Below are positions 55,844-64,000 of a stretch of DNA of 64,000 bases, piece after piece. Each line of letters opens with the position of its first letter. Position 1 is the first letter of the stretch. The notes under the pieces were generated by a model. It was not told where the DNA came from. It did not search any database and saw only the letters and a program-made list of their open reading frames with translations. Source of the DNA: Ipomoea triloba (lineage: Eukaryota > Streptophyta > Magnoliopsida > Solanales > Convolvulaceae); assembly GCF_003576645.1 (NCBI RefSeq), contig NC_044924.1, positions 20,464,164 to 20,528,163 on the forward strand, given 5' to 3'. A program made the translations under genes and the position numbers.

Positions 55844-56649
55844 GGGATCGCGTTCAAATGCGTACTGGCCGCCCAAAAGAGAAATGTGGACGAATCACAG
55901 CGCGCCACGTGTCCGGAATGTAGTTGCACCTAACGTTATAATTAGGTGCACGTCATGTTATAATTATGTGCACATAGGTGCACCTAGGTGCATAAATGTT
56001 AACAAGGTAAATTACTTGCACCTGCAAGTGAAAATAGGTACACACGTGCAAGTAAAATGTATTACAAGTGCAAGTAAATTGTACAATGAGCATCAATACT
56101 AAGTGCACCTAATGTTATAACTAGGTGCACCTAATGCTATAACTAGGTGCACATAGGTTGCAACCAGGTGCATGAATGTTAACAAAGTAAATTACTTGCA
56201 CTTGTAAAATGTATTGCAGATGTAAGTGAAATGTATTACAGGTGCAAGTGAATTATACAGTGAGCATCAATACTAAGTGCACCTAATGTTATAACTAGGT
56301 GCAACCTATGTTATAACTAAGTGCAACCTATGTTATAACTCGGTGCACCTAGATTGCACCCAGGTGCATGAATATTAACAAGGTAAATTACTTGCATTTG
56401 TAAGTGAAAGTATTTGCGAAAATAGGTACATGAAAATTAATAAGGTAAATTACTTGCACTTGTAAGTGAAAATAGGTGCGAAAATAGGTGCACTTGTAAG
56501 TAAAACTAGGTGCACCAAAGTTCCAGTTATTTACGAAAATGCCACCGCGTCATTTTTTTAGAATTGCATCTGATTCGTTGATCTGGACACGTGGACGGCT
56601 GTGGAGCGTTCTCATTTCCTACTTGGGTGGTAGTTCGCACGAGAGTGCA
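55843..56649. mobile_element. MITE with internal GGTGCA/TTGCAC array, about 0.8 kb
   Basis: Diverged inverted ends of about 80 bp (left GGGGATCGCGTTCAAATGCG...CCACGTGTCC, right GGACACGTGG...GAACTACC.CCCAAG in complement), inserted at a TA microsatellite. The interior (55925-56520) is an array of words such as AGGTGCACCTAA, TGTTATAACTAGGTGCAC, TTACTTGCAC and AGGTGCATGAATGTTAACAA in about four higher-order repeats of roughly 170 bp. No coding role. Confidence 0.65.
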
Positions 56650-56667
56650 ACCCTATATATATATATA

Positions 56668-57075
56668 CTAGTTTTTCTTATGCGCGATGCGCAAAAAATA
56701 GGTGCCCAATATTAGTATTTTATATTAAAATTTTAAATTTATTTAAATTTTAATATAGTAAATAATAATAATAATAATAATGTAAAATATTTTTATAAAT
56801 TAGATATTTATATTTTTAAAAATAACTAATATATAACTCTAATATTTAATGTTATATATTATTATTATTATTGAAGAAGATAAGAAAATATATGGTGGAT
56901 GCATGTGCATAGTAATAATAGTGGAAAAGATAACGGAAGTTATAACGGTAGGGGTATATTTGTCTAAAATATTATGTAGTACAACTTTTATAGCATAATA
57001 TACAAAAAAACTTAACGGAAAAAATGGACATAAATGAGGGGTATAACTTTCATTCACATTTATTATGTTCTTAGA
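56668..57075 (-). mobile_element. Short Helitron, 408 bp
   Basis: Minus strand TCTAAGAACATAATAAATG... to hairpin GCGCATCGCGC...AAACTAG, A/T borders. Same family as 22403-22757, with GATAACGGAAGTTATAACGG and GGACATAAATGAGGG conserved. Confidence 0.82.
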
Positions 57076-57521
57076 TATATATATATATATGACTGGTTCT
57101 GTTACTTTAATTATGTAATATGTCATTATGTTAAATATTATTATAATATTCTTGAACTATTTGGTATATTAAAGGTATTATTGTATTGTTAAATAAATAG
57201 TATACATAAAAATAATAATTTATGCATAATACATTAAATATAGATTGGTAATTATCAAGTTAGTAGACCGTATTACTGAAGGTGAGATAATGACTTGTGT
57301 TAACAAATGATTTAAAGTGTTGATTCCCCGCATGTCTATGACACTATCTGATTCAAGATTGCCACTCAAATTTTAAAGAAGACAGTTTTAGTTGCTGCTG
57401 TCTTGCAATGACCATTAATACCTTTGTATATTAAAAATCTCATTTTTCTATGAATTATAAATAATACTATATAAAAGGTCCAACAAAAATAGAGTAGATA
57501 CAAAAGGTTGGTCCAAACATG
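57076..57521. other. AT-rich gap
   Basis: 57413-57478 (TTAATACCTTTGTATATTAAAAATC...) recurs at 60956-61015. No gene. Confidence 0.45.
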
Positions 57522-57842
57522 GGCTATTTATCACATAGGAAGGGAGCTCAACCCAACATGCATATGTTGGCAAAGCTGATTGACTGCAAAGGACAGATCT
57601 AGACATGTGACTGTAAGATACTGCATTGCTCCAGCAAAACTCATGTACTTAGTAGGATCATCATATAAATCTACATCAATAGGGACAGATTTCGAGATAG
57701 GAATAGGCGCTGATAAAGGTTTGCAGTCTGTCATACCAGCGCGTTTTAAAATATCTGTCATATAACGCTTTTGAGAAAGTAACATACCATCATCACAGTT
57801 AACTGTCTCAATACCAAGAAAGAACTCATACCCCACCAAGAT
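57522..57842 (-). pseudogene. Copia RT/RNase H fragment
   Basis: About 100 codons on the minus strand: FFLGIETVNCDDGMLLSQKR, YMTDILKRAGMTDCKPLSAP, DDPTKYMSFAGAMQYLTVTC, LSFAVNQLCQHMH. This is the link between RT and RNase H of a copia polyprotein, downstream of YxDD. The normal YRSLVGALQYLTxTRPD is recognisable. It belongs to a different copia lineage from the 29-43 kb element. Neither upstream RT nor downstream RNase H core is present. Confidence 0.85.
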
Positions 57843-57894
57843 CTCTGATTTTAAAAACAGTAGACAATTTAGATAGTAGCATATTACGGATGAG

Positions 57895-58145
57895 AATGGT
57901 ATAATTGTATTGAATAATGTAAATTACAAAGATACAAAGATTGCAAGTATATATACAAAATAGAGTCTCAGGAGCCACAAGGAGACTAGCTAGGATAGGG
58001 AATCATAATCTAACTTTAATACATAAAGTCCTAATAAGGGCAGTCTTGAATTTCTATTCCTTGTGGCTCCTAGCCTAGGGTATGTATAAATAGACCCCTA
58101 TACATGGGGTGAACAAACAATTTTCACCTTTTCAGCAATACAATA
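57895..58145 (+). mobile_element. LTR-like fragment
   Basis: TATGTATAAATAGACCCCTA (58080-58099) is a TATA-type promoter followed about 30 bp later by an AAACAATTTTCACCTTTTCAG start region, as in copia LTRs. The inverted repeat GGAGCCACAAGGA (57973) / TCCTTGTGGCTCC (58058) lies upstream. Borders not fixed. Confidence 0.4.
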
Positions 58146-58862
58146 CCCATATAAATAAACGATTATTAACATTAAGGCTTAAAATATTATTATATTTCAA
58201 GAATCAAACTTGAAAATAAATTCTACAATTTAATTTAAAACTTTTAAGCATTCCATAATGAACACTTACATCAATGTATAATATATAGTATTGTATATTA
58301 AATTTTTATTTTAGTAATTAAAATTAGGATTATTAGCGTAAAAATTAATGCAAACACTTTTGCTGTGATCAAGAAGTGTATTCAAACCTTTTAATTTAGT
58401 GAAAAAATTAAAACATTTGTATCAATTACTTCCAATTATAGTGTTTAATCATAAAAATACTTCAATCTATTTGTTTAAGTATTAATTGGTAGCTATAATA
58501 TTTTAATATGCCTTTATTGCTTTGTTTAAATAGTTTATTTTAAACTTTTAGTTGTATATAAATTAAGTATATATTTTGATATAGAGCACATTTTCGTAGA
58601 AATGATTTATGTTGTAATTTAAAAAAAAAAAATCATATAAGGCATAAAGATGCTTAAATGCTTAAAAGAATTTTATGCTGGTTACAAAACATTACTCAAA
58701 AACACATTATCTTGATGAATGCAGGCAATATATCACTGTATTTAGATGTTATATATCACATAAATTTATAATGAATTCCAAGTTTTAATTTATTGTATTT
58801 ATATGTGATGGATTTAATTAACCCGGGTAGCCCAAATTAATAAACTCGATAAAATTATAGGT
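58146..58862. other. AT-rich gap, no gene seen
   Basis: No coding or structural signal beyond A/T runs. Confidence 0.5.
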
Positions 58863-59257
58863 TGTATGACAAGTGTGGATCAAAGTGTACTTCGGAGGTA
58901 CTTTTATATATTGAACAAATGATAAAGCTATTACAAGATTGGTAATAACAGCACAAAGATGTCGTTAGGACAAAGAAGTGGAAGATGTCTTGTTTAGACA
59001 ATGTTACATGTTTATATACTAGCTGTAGGCCTAACAACCCGGAGAAAACCCCTCGAGCGGGGACCGCCTCCTGCGCCGGAAAGACCGCGTCAACCACGAC
59101 CCGGGAGTCCTAGGCCGAGCCCAGAGCTCGGCCCAGCCGACGTGAGGTCGGCCCAGACGACCTCGCGGAGGTCGGCCCTGGGCCGAATGGACCCGGGTCG
59201 GGTGACCCTTGACCCGCGCTCCGTGCTAACTCCGTGGCGGGTCCGGGTATGATTTAT
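58863..59257 (+). mobile_element. Gypsy LTR, same type as the outer nest element
   Basis: Runs TGTATGACAAGTG...TTTATCCATCA, with an AT-rich first half (GTTTATATACTAGC) and a GC-rich second half full of GAGCTCGGCC, GAGGTCGGCC and GGGTCGGGTGACCC. Same build as 44689-45360 in opposite orientation. The TSD is not convincing (ATAGG versus ATATG). Confidence 0.45.
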
Positions 59258-59420
59258 CCATCAATATGTCCTTTGCTATGAACAGATTGGACAAGCAGGC
59301 TGCAGAAGGTTATGGATCGATTGATGATGGCCATGAACACTGTACTAGCTGTAAACAAGAAGGGGGTGGCGATCGGTAAACAAGAAGGTTATGTATAAAT
59401 TTGCTTGGCGGGCATGTCGA
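59258..59420. other. Unique stretch left of the repeated block
   Basis: Repeats AAACAAGAAGG twice (59353, 59379). No domain recognised. Confidence 0.4.
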
Positions 59421-59642
59421 CCCCTAGGCGAATCATAAACTCCAGCAAAGGTTCCGGTCGTGGATGGATCCATTTCCTTCATTGAAGCAGTGGTGGAGGA
59501 TGCTCTTTCAAGTTCAAGTCCAACTATATATCTTGGCTGCTTCATTTAATTGGCTGGATGTTTCTGATCAGAGCTGGTCTGGGGTGGAGGAGGTTTCCGA
59601 TTAGAGCTTCATAGCTAGCATCTTGGAAACACCCAGCATGCA

Positions 59643-59748
59643 CAGCCGCGCCACCAATTTGCACGGTTGTTTCACAAGCTGTGCCACAAACTTGCACAAC
59701 TGCTTCACAAACTGTGCCACCAACTTGCACGGCTGCTCCACCGTGCAA
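59643..59748. repeat. 33-bp minisatellite (about 3 copies)
   Basis: Units of the form TGCACAACTGCTTCACAAAC + TGTGCCACCAACT. Since 33 is a multiple of three it opens frames with 11-residue repeats on both strands (plus CTTASQTVPPT; minus VQVCGTACETT). No flanking coding domain supports a real protein. Confidence 0.75.
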
Positions 59749-59805
59749 TTGTCATCCTCTTCTGTTGTACTCATATCCTAGGAAATTACTGTATGATGAT
59801 CATTA

Positions 59806-60060
59806 TCATTTCCCTCCTCGATCTCTTGCATTGGCATCCATATTCATATCCTTTTCTTTCTTTACATCTTTCTGGAATTTACTAAAGATATTGATATCTA
59901 TATCCTCTTCTTTCTTAACATCTTTCTTAACAATACTATAGATATCTGCCTCCAAAACAAATACATCATGACTCTCATCACCACTGCCCTTTCTTATAAA
60001 CTCTACCACTCTAGCATGTTCACCTTCCATCCCTATCTTTTCACAACCGGAATGGGTCAA
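59806..60060 (-). CDS. Hypothetical ORF near the HIPP exon
   Basis: 84 codons, MTHSGCEKIGMEGEHARVVE..., with two DVKKE(E/K)D repeats and a charged C-terminus. No known domain. It lies downstream of the HIPP-like exon on the same strand and could be another exon, an unrelated small gene, or chance. The sequence between (60061-60575) includes C/T-rich leader-like sequence ahead of a second ORF (60133-60336, MATVTVHHCCHLLF...), which has no domain either. Confidence 0.2.
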   Translation of the reverse strand: MTHSGCEKIGMEGEHARVVEFIRKGSGDESHDVFVLEADIYSIVKKDVKKEEDIDINIFSKFQKDVKKEKDMNMDANARDRGGK

Positions 60061-60419
60061 CTACAAAGAAATCAAACACTGCATCACAACCGCTAAAGAT
60101 AAAAAAACAATTGGTCTCCGTTTATGACATAGTTATCCTTCACGACTTTTTCCCATCCATTCCCAAAAAAACATAACATCTCCAATTTTTGATAACTCTA
60201 TCTCCCAAACTTTCTTTTCACGATTCCTGGGTAAAACCTTCCTTTTCAAATTTCTTCTCGTCAAAATGCTACAAGAAGAAGAAGAATTAAAAAGAAAGAG
60301 GAGATGACAGCAGTGGTGGACTGTGACGGTGGCCATGAGGAGGAGAAGAAGACGCTAGTGATGGTGGTGAGAGGAGGAGAAAGAGAAAAGAAAAATTAGC
60401 AGATTTGAATTAAAAAAGG

Positions 60420-60655
60420 ATACAAACAGACAGAGGTAGGTGTGTGGGTAGTGGGGCCTGGCACCACCCCCTTCTAAAAAATTTTAATAAATACTTACAA
60501 ATCTAAATTAAAAAATGATACGACGAGGGGCGGAGGTAGGTGGGTGGGTAGTAGGGCCTCCGCACCTCCCCACCCTTACAAATCTAAATTTAGAAAAGAT
60601 ATGATCAGGGGTGGAGGCAGGTGGGTGAGTAGAGGGACCTTGGCACCACCCCTTC
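60420..60655. repeat. Three imperfect GGAGG(C/T)AGGTG(G/T)GTG repeats
   Basis: CAGAGGTAGGTGTGTGGGTAG (60432), GCGGAGGTAGGTGGGTGGGTAG (60530) and GTGGAGGCAGGTGGGTGAGTAG (60611), each followed by GGC(C)T...CACC.CC and ACAAATCTAAATT. A degenerate satellite of about 80-100 bp. Confidence 0.65.
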
Positions 60656-60826
60656 TTCTTTTTGGTACCTTTGCCTCAACCTGCATGCCACTATTTTGCT
60701 TGGGGTCACCAATTAGCTCAGCATGCTTGCCGTTCTTGTTCGGCGTTCTAATCAACGTCTCTAGCTCCACATCGCCGAAGATGGTGACCTTGCCCATCTC
60801 CGCTTCCAATTTTATGATGTACACGC
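60576..60826 (-). pseudogene. HIPP-type heavy-metal-associated domain, second exon
   Basis: Minus strand. After an acceptor-like TGAGTAG, the exon reads (G)VYIIKLEAEMGKVTIFGDVE, LETLIRTPNKNGKHAELIGD, PKQNSG. This is the second half of the HMA fold of plant heavy-metal-associated isoprenylated proteins (usual form GVY...AEQGKVTVTGNVDP..LIKKL.K.GKHAELWG). Phase 1 at the acceptor (G|GC) matches the conserved intron that splits the HMA domain in this family. The metal-binding CxxC lies in exon 1, which is not in the window. After about 57 codons the frame enters the GGAGG-repeat sequence. Probably a broken or truncated host gene, but an intact gene with exon 1 beyond the gap cannot be excluded. 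Confidence 0.55.
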
Positions 60827-60959
60827 CTACTCATACATAACAAAAATTCAAAGTAATTATCAAGAAATAAGAACAATTTCGTAAACTTTTTGGATATTTT
60901 AATTTGGGTAATATATTTATGTATGTATAATATACCATAAATCTTTTGCAAGATTATTA

Positions 60960-61094
60960 ATACCTTTGTATATTAAAAATCCCATTTTTCTATAAATTAT
61001 AAATAATACTATATAAATTTAACTTTTATTTTTATAATATTTTACTATAATAATATAACTTATATATTTTCACAAATTTGTCCGTGCATCGCAC

Positions 61095-61132
<38 letters not shown>
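60960..61132. other. Helitron-like 3' hairpin without CTAG, and (TA)n
   Basis: CCGTGCATCGCACGG at 61082-61096 is a strong hairpin like Helitron 3' ends, but the expected CTAG is replaced by a (TA)n run (61099-61131). The 60956-61015 segment also occurs at 57413. Confidence 0.4.
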
Positions 61133-61136
<4 letters not shown>

Positions 61137-61577
61137 CACACTTGTGTGAGACCGTCTCACGGATCCTTATTCGTGAGACGGGTCGGGTCAAAACACCATG
61201 CAAATGTCATACTTATATATGCAAATCTCATACTTATATGCTCAAATATAACACTAATCAAAAATACAATTTTTGTTACTTATAAGAGAAAAAGTAATAC
61301 ATTTTTCATAATAAGTAATGTTAACAAGTGTCTCTCACTTATAAGGGCAAATATAATACTTTTGAGGGAAAATGTAATACTCTTAAATCGAAATGTAAAG
61401 TATTGTATTTCCCTTAAAAGTATTACATTTACCCTAATAAGTAACAAAAATTTTATTCCTGATTAGTATTACATTTGACCATATAAGTATGACATTTGTG
61501 CATATAAGTGTTACATTTGTATCGTGACTCGACCCGACCGGACCCGTCTCATTGTGAGACGGTCTCACACAAGTTTT

Positions 61578-61581
<4 letters not shown>
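61133..61581. mobile_element. Foldback MITE of the GTGAGACCGTCTCAC type
   Basis: Arms ACTTGTGTGAGACCGTCTCAC...GACGGGTCGGGTC and the complement, set in a (TA)n tract on both sides. The interior is a patchwork of AAATGTAATACTT/AAATGTCATACTTATA words in both orientations. No transposase; the family is common in plant genomes. Confidence 0.8.

Positions 61582-61582
<1 letters not shown>

Positions 61583-61640
<58 letters not shown>
61583..61640. repeat. (TA)n tract ending at a single N
   Basis: TA units run up to the N at 61641. Confidence 0.95.
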
Positions 61641-62795
61641 NCCCTAGGCGAATCATAAACTCCAGCAAAGGTTCCGGTCGTGGATGGATCCATTTCCTTC
61701 ATTGAAGCAGTGGTGGAGGATGCTCTTTCAAGTTCAAGTCCAACTATATATCTTGGCTGCTTCATTTAATTGGCTGGATGTTTCTGATCAGAGCTGGTCT
61801 GGGGTGGAGGAGGTTTCCGATTAGAGCTTCATAGCTAGCATCTTGGAAACACCCAGCATGCACAGCCGCGCCACCAATTTGCACGGTTGTTTCACAAGCT
61901 GTGCCACAAACTTGCACAACTGCTTCACAAACTGTGCCACCAACTTGCACGGCTGCTCCACCGTGCAATTGTCATCCTCTTCTGTTGTACTCATATCCTA
62001 GGAAATTACTGTATGATGATCATTATCATTTCCCTCCTCGATCTCTTGCATTGGCATCCATATTCATATCCTTTTCTTTCTTTACATCTTTCTGGAATTT
62101 ACTAAAGATATTGATATCTATATCCTCTTCTTTCTTAACATCTTTCTTAACAATACTATAGATATCTGCCTCCAAAACAAATACATCATGACTCTCATCA
62201 CCACTGCCCTTTCTTATAAACTCTACCACTCTAGCATGTTCACCTTCCATCCCTATCTTTTCACAACCGGAATGGGTCAACTACAAAGAAATCAAACACT
62301 GCATCACAACCGCTAAAGATAAAAAAACAATTGGTCTCCGTTTATGACATAGTTATCCTTCACGACTTTTTCCCATCCATTCCCAAAAAAACATAACATC
62401 TCCAATTTTTGATAACTCTATCTCCCAAACTTTCTTTTCACGATTCCTGGGTAAAACCTTCCTTTTCAAATTTCTTCTCGTCAAAATGCTACAAGAAGAA
62501 GAAGAATTAAAAAGAAAGAGGAGATGACAGCAGTGGTGGACTGTGACGGTGGCCATGAGGAGGAGAAGAAGACGCTAGTGATGGTGGTGAGAGGAGGAGA
62601 AAGAGAAAAGAAAAATTAGCAGATTTGAATTAAAAAAGGATACAAACAGACAGAGGTAGGTGTGTGGGTAGTGGGGCCTGGCACCACCCCCTTCTAAAAA
62701 ATTTTAATAAATACTTACAAATCTAAATTAAAAAATGATACGACGAGGGGCGGAGGTAGGTGGGTGGGTAGTAGGGCCTCCGCACCTCCCCACCC

Positions 62796-63046
62796 TTACA
62801 AATCTAAATTTAGAAAAGATATGATCAGGGGTGGAGGCAGGTGGGTGAGTAGAGGGACCTTGGCACCACCCCTTCTTCTTTTTGGTACCTTTGCCTCAAC
62901 CTGCATGCCACTATTTTGCTTGGGGTCACCAATTAGCTCAGCATGCTTGCCGTTCTTGTTCGGCGTTCTAATCAACGTCTCTAGCTCCACATCGCCGAAG
63001 ATGGTGACCTTGCCCATCTCCGCTTCCAATTTTATGATGTACACGC
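62796..63046 (-). pseudogene. HIPP-type exon, second copy
   Basis: Identical to 60576-60826. Counted separately only because it is in the given sequence; it may be an assembly duplicate. Confidence 0.5.
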
Positions 63047-63314
63047 CTACTCATACATAACAAAAATTCAAAGTAATTATCAAGAAATAAGAACAATTTC
63101 GTAAACTTTTTGGATATTTTAATTTGGGTAATATATTTATGTATGTATAATATACCATAAATCTTTTGCAAGATTATTAATACCTTTGTATATTAAAAAT
63201 CCCATTTTTCTATAAATTATAAATAATACTATATAAATTTAACTTTTATTTTTATAATATTTTACTATAATAATATAACTTATATATTTTCACAAATTTG
63301 TCCGTGCATCGCAC

Positions 63315-63352
<38 letters not shown>

Positions 63353-63356
<4 letters not shown>

Positions 63357-63557
63357 CACACTTGTGTGAGACCGTCTCACGGATCCTTATTCGTGAGACG
63401 GGTCGGGTCAAAACACCATGCAAATGTCATACTTATATATGCAAATCTCATACTTATATGCTCAAATATAACACTAATCAAAAATACAATTTTTGTTACT
63501 TATAAGAGAAAAAGTAATACATTTTTCATAATAAGTAATGTTAACAAGTGTCTCTCA
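63353..63557. mobile_element. MITE, left part of copy 2
   Basis: Identical to 61133-61337 and cut at the N at 63558. Confidence 0.8.
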
Positions 63558-63558
63558 N

Positions 63559-63942
63559 CACCATGCAAATGTCATACTTATATGTGCAAATCTCACACTT
63601 ATATGCTCAAATATAACACTAATCAAAAATACAATTTTTGTTACTTATAAGAGAAAAAGTAATACATTTTTCATAATAAGTAATGTTAACAAGTGTCTCT
63701 CACTTATAAGGGCAAATATAATACTTTTGAGGGAAAATGTAATACTCTTAAATCGAAATGTAAAGTATTGTATTTCCCTTAAAAGTATTACATTTACCCT
63801 AATAAGTAACAAAAATTTTATTCCTGATTAGTATTACATTTGACCATATAAGTATGACATTTGTGCATATAAGTGTTACATTTGTATCGTGACTCGACCC
63901 GACCGGACCCGTCTCATTGTGAGACGGTCTCACACAAGTTTT

Positions 63943-63946
<4 letters not shown>
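63559..63946. mobile_element. MITE, third (partial) copy after the N
   Basis: Restarts at the position equivalent to 61194 and runs to the right arm. It differs from copy 1 at a few sites (TATATGTGC versus TATATATGC; TCTCACACTT versus TCTCATACTT), consistent with another allele or haplotype. Confidence 0.8.

Positions 63947-64000
<54 letters not shown>
63947..64000. repeat. (TA)n tract at the window end
   Basis: Continues beyond the window. Confidence 0.95.

Larger units (their letters stand above)
59421..61337. repeat. Repeated block, copy 1
   Basis: Recurs at 61641-63557 with an offset of exactly 2220 bp and no difference that I can see except the N at 61641. See the entry for copy 2. Confidence 0.9.
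61641..63557. repeat. Repeated block, copy 2, bounded by single Ns
   Basis: Starts at the N (61641) and stops at a second N (63558); base-for-base the same as 59421-61337 as far as I can read. It contains second copies of the 33-bp minisatellite (61865-61968), the small ORFs, the HIPP exon (62796-63046) and the left part of the MITE (from 63353). The lack of divergence, the single N and the adjacent (TA)n suggest overlapping contigs joined without merging, rather than a true tandem duplication. Confidence 0.9.

Noticed and set aside
55925..56520. CRISPR-like array
   Set aside because: Repeat units are variable and palindromic without unique equal-length spacers; plant MITE context.
59542..59748. 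68-codon Val/Gly/Cys-rich minus-strand protein
   Set aside because: Driven by the 33-bp minisatellite; both strands are open over it.

Overview
The window reads as nuclear DNA of a flowering plant, probably a eudicot. It is AT-rich, full of (TA)n and (ATT)n microsatellites, and built almost entirely of plant transposable elements: Ty1/copia, Ty3/gypsy (including Athila-type elements with a tRNA-Asp-like primer site), hAT and Mutator-like foldbacks, Helitrons, and at least one tRNA-derived SINE. I found no intact host gene. The best host-like coding piece is one exon of a heavy-metal-associated isoprenylated plant protein (HIPP) on the minus strand at 60.6-60.8 kb. It appears a second time at 62.8-63.0 kb because a roughly 1.9-kb block is repeated exactly after a single N.

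Layout. 0-8.6 kb: small foldback elements, a hAT transposase remnant fused to a copia gag-integrase remnant (minus strand, 3.5-5.9 kb), a palindrome-rich GC patch (6.2-6.4 kb), a SINE with a perfect 15-bp target-site duplication (6.87-7.07 kb) and a gypsy RT fragment (7.7-7.9 kb). 8.6-45.4 kb: one nest of insertions inside insertions. An old gag-only gypsy element (partial LTR near 8.7 kb, gag 9.5-11.2 kb, other LTR 44.7-45.4 kb) was entered by a hAT transposon (11643-44194, perfect 12-bp ends and 8-bp TSD). That hAT holds a hAT MITE, a long LTR structure (13410-22092, itself holding a truncated Athila-type element and a Helitron), a 355-bp Helitron, its own decayed BED/hAT transposase gene (22.9-25.1 kb), a second long LTR (25843-29121) carrying a 145-codon ORF, and a copia element (29163-43653). 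The copia integrase is split by a young pol-less Athila-type element (31593-41367). Each of these levels has matching target-site duplications, except that none could be assigned to the outermost gypsy element.

45.4-59.3 kb: a Mutator-like foldback with 9-bp TSD, hAT-like MITEs, a Helitron nested in another Helitron (the inner one carries an RPA-like OB-fold exon), a MITE filled with a GGTGCA-type array, a second copy of the 355-bp Helitron family, and copia and gypsy LTR fragments. 59.4-64 kb: the HIPP exon locus and a GTGAGACCGTCTCAC-type MITE, repeated after single-N joins that look like unmerged contig ends.

The elements do not work as a pathway. What can be read is a history: LTR divergence falls from the outside inwards (outer gypsy LTRs strongly diverged, copia LTRs about 95% identical, inner Athila LTRs about 98%), and every coding region seen carries stops, frameshifts or deletions of key motifs. 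The most notable items are the multi-level nest with its reconstructable empty sites, the ORF-bearing long LTR, the pol-less young Athila derivative with repeated polypurine-like motifs, and the RPA exon in the nested Helitron.
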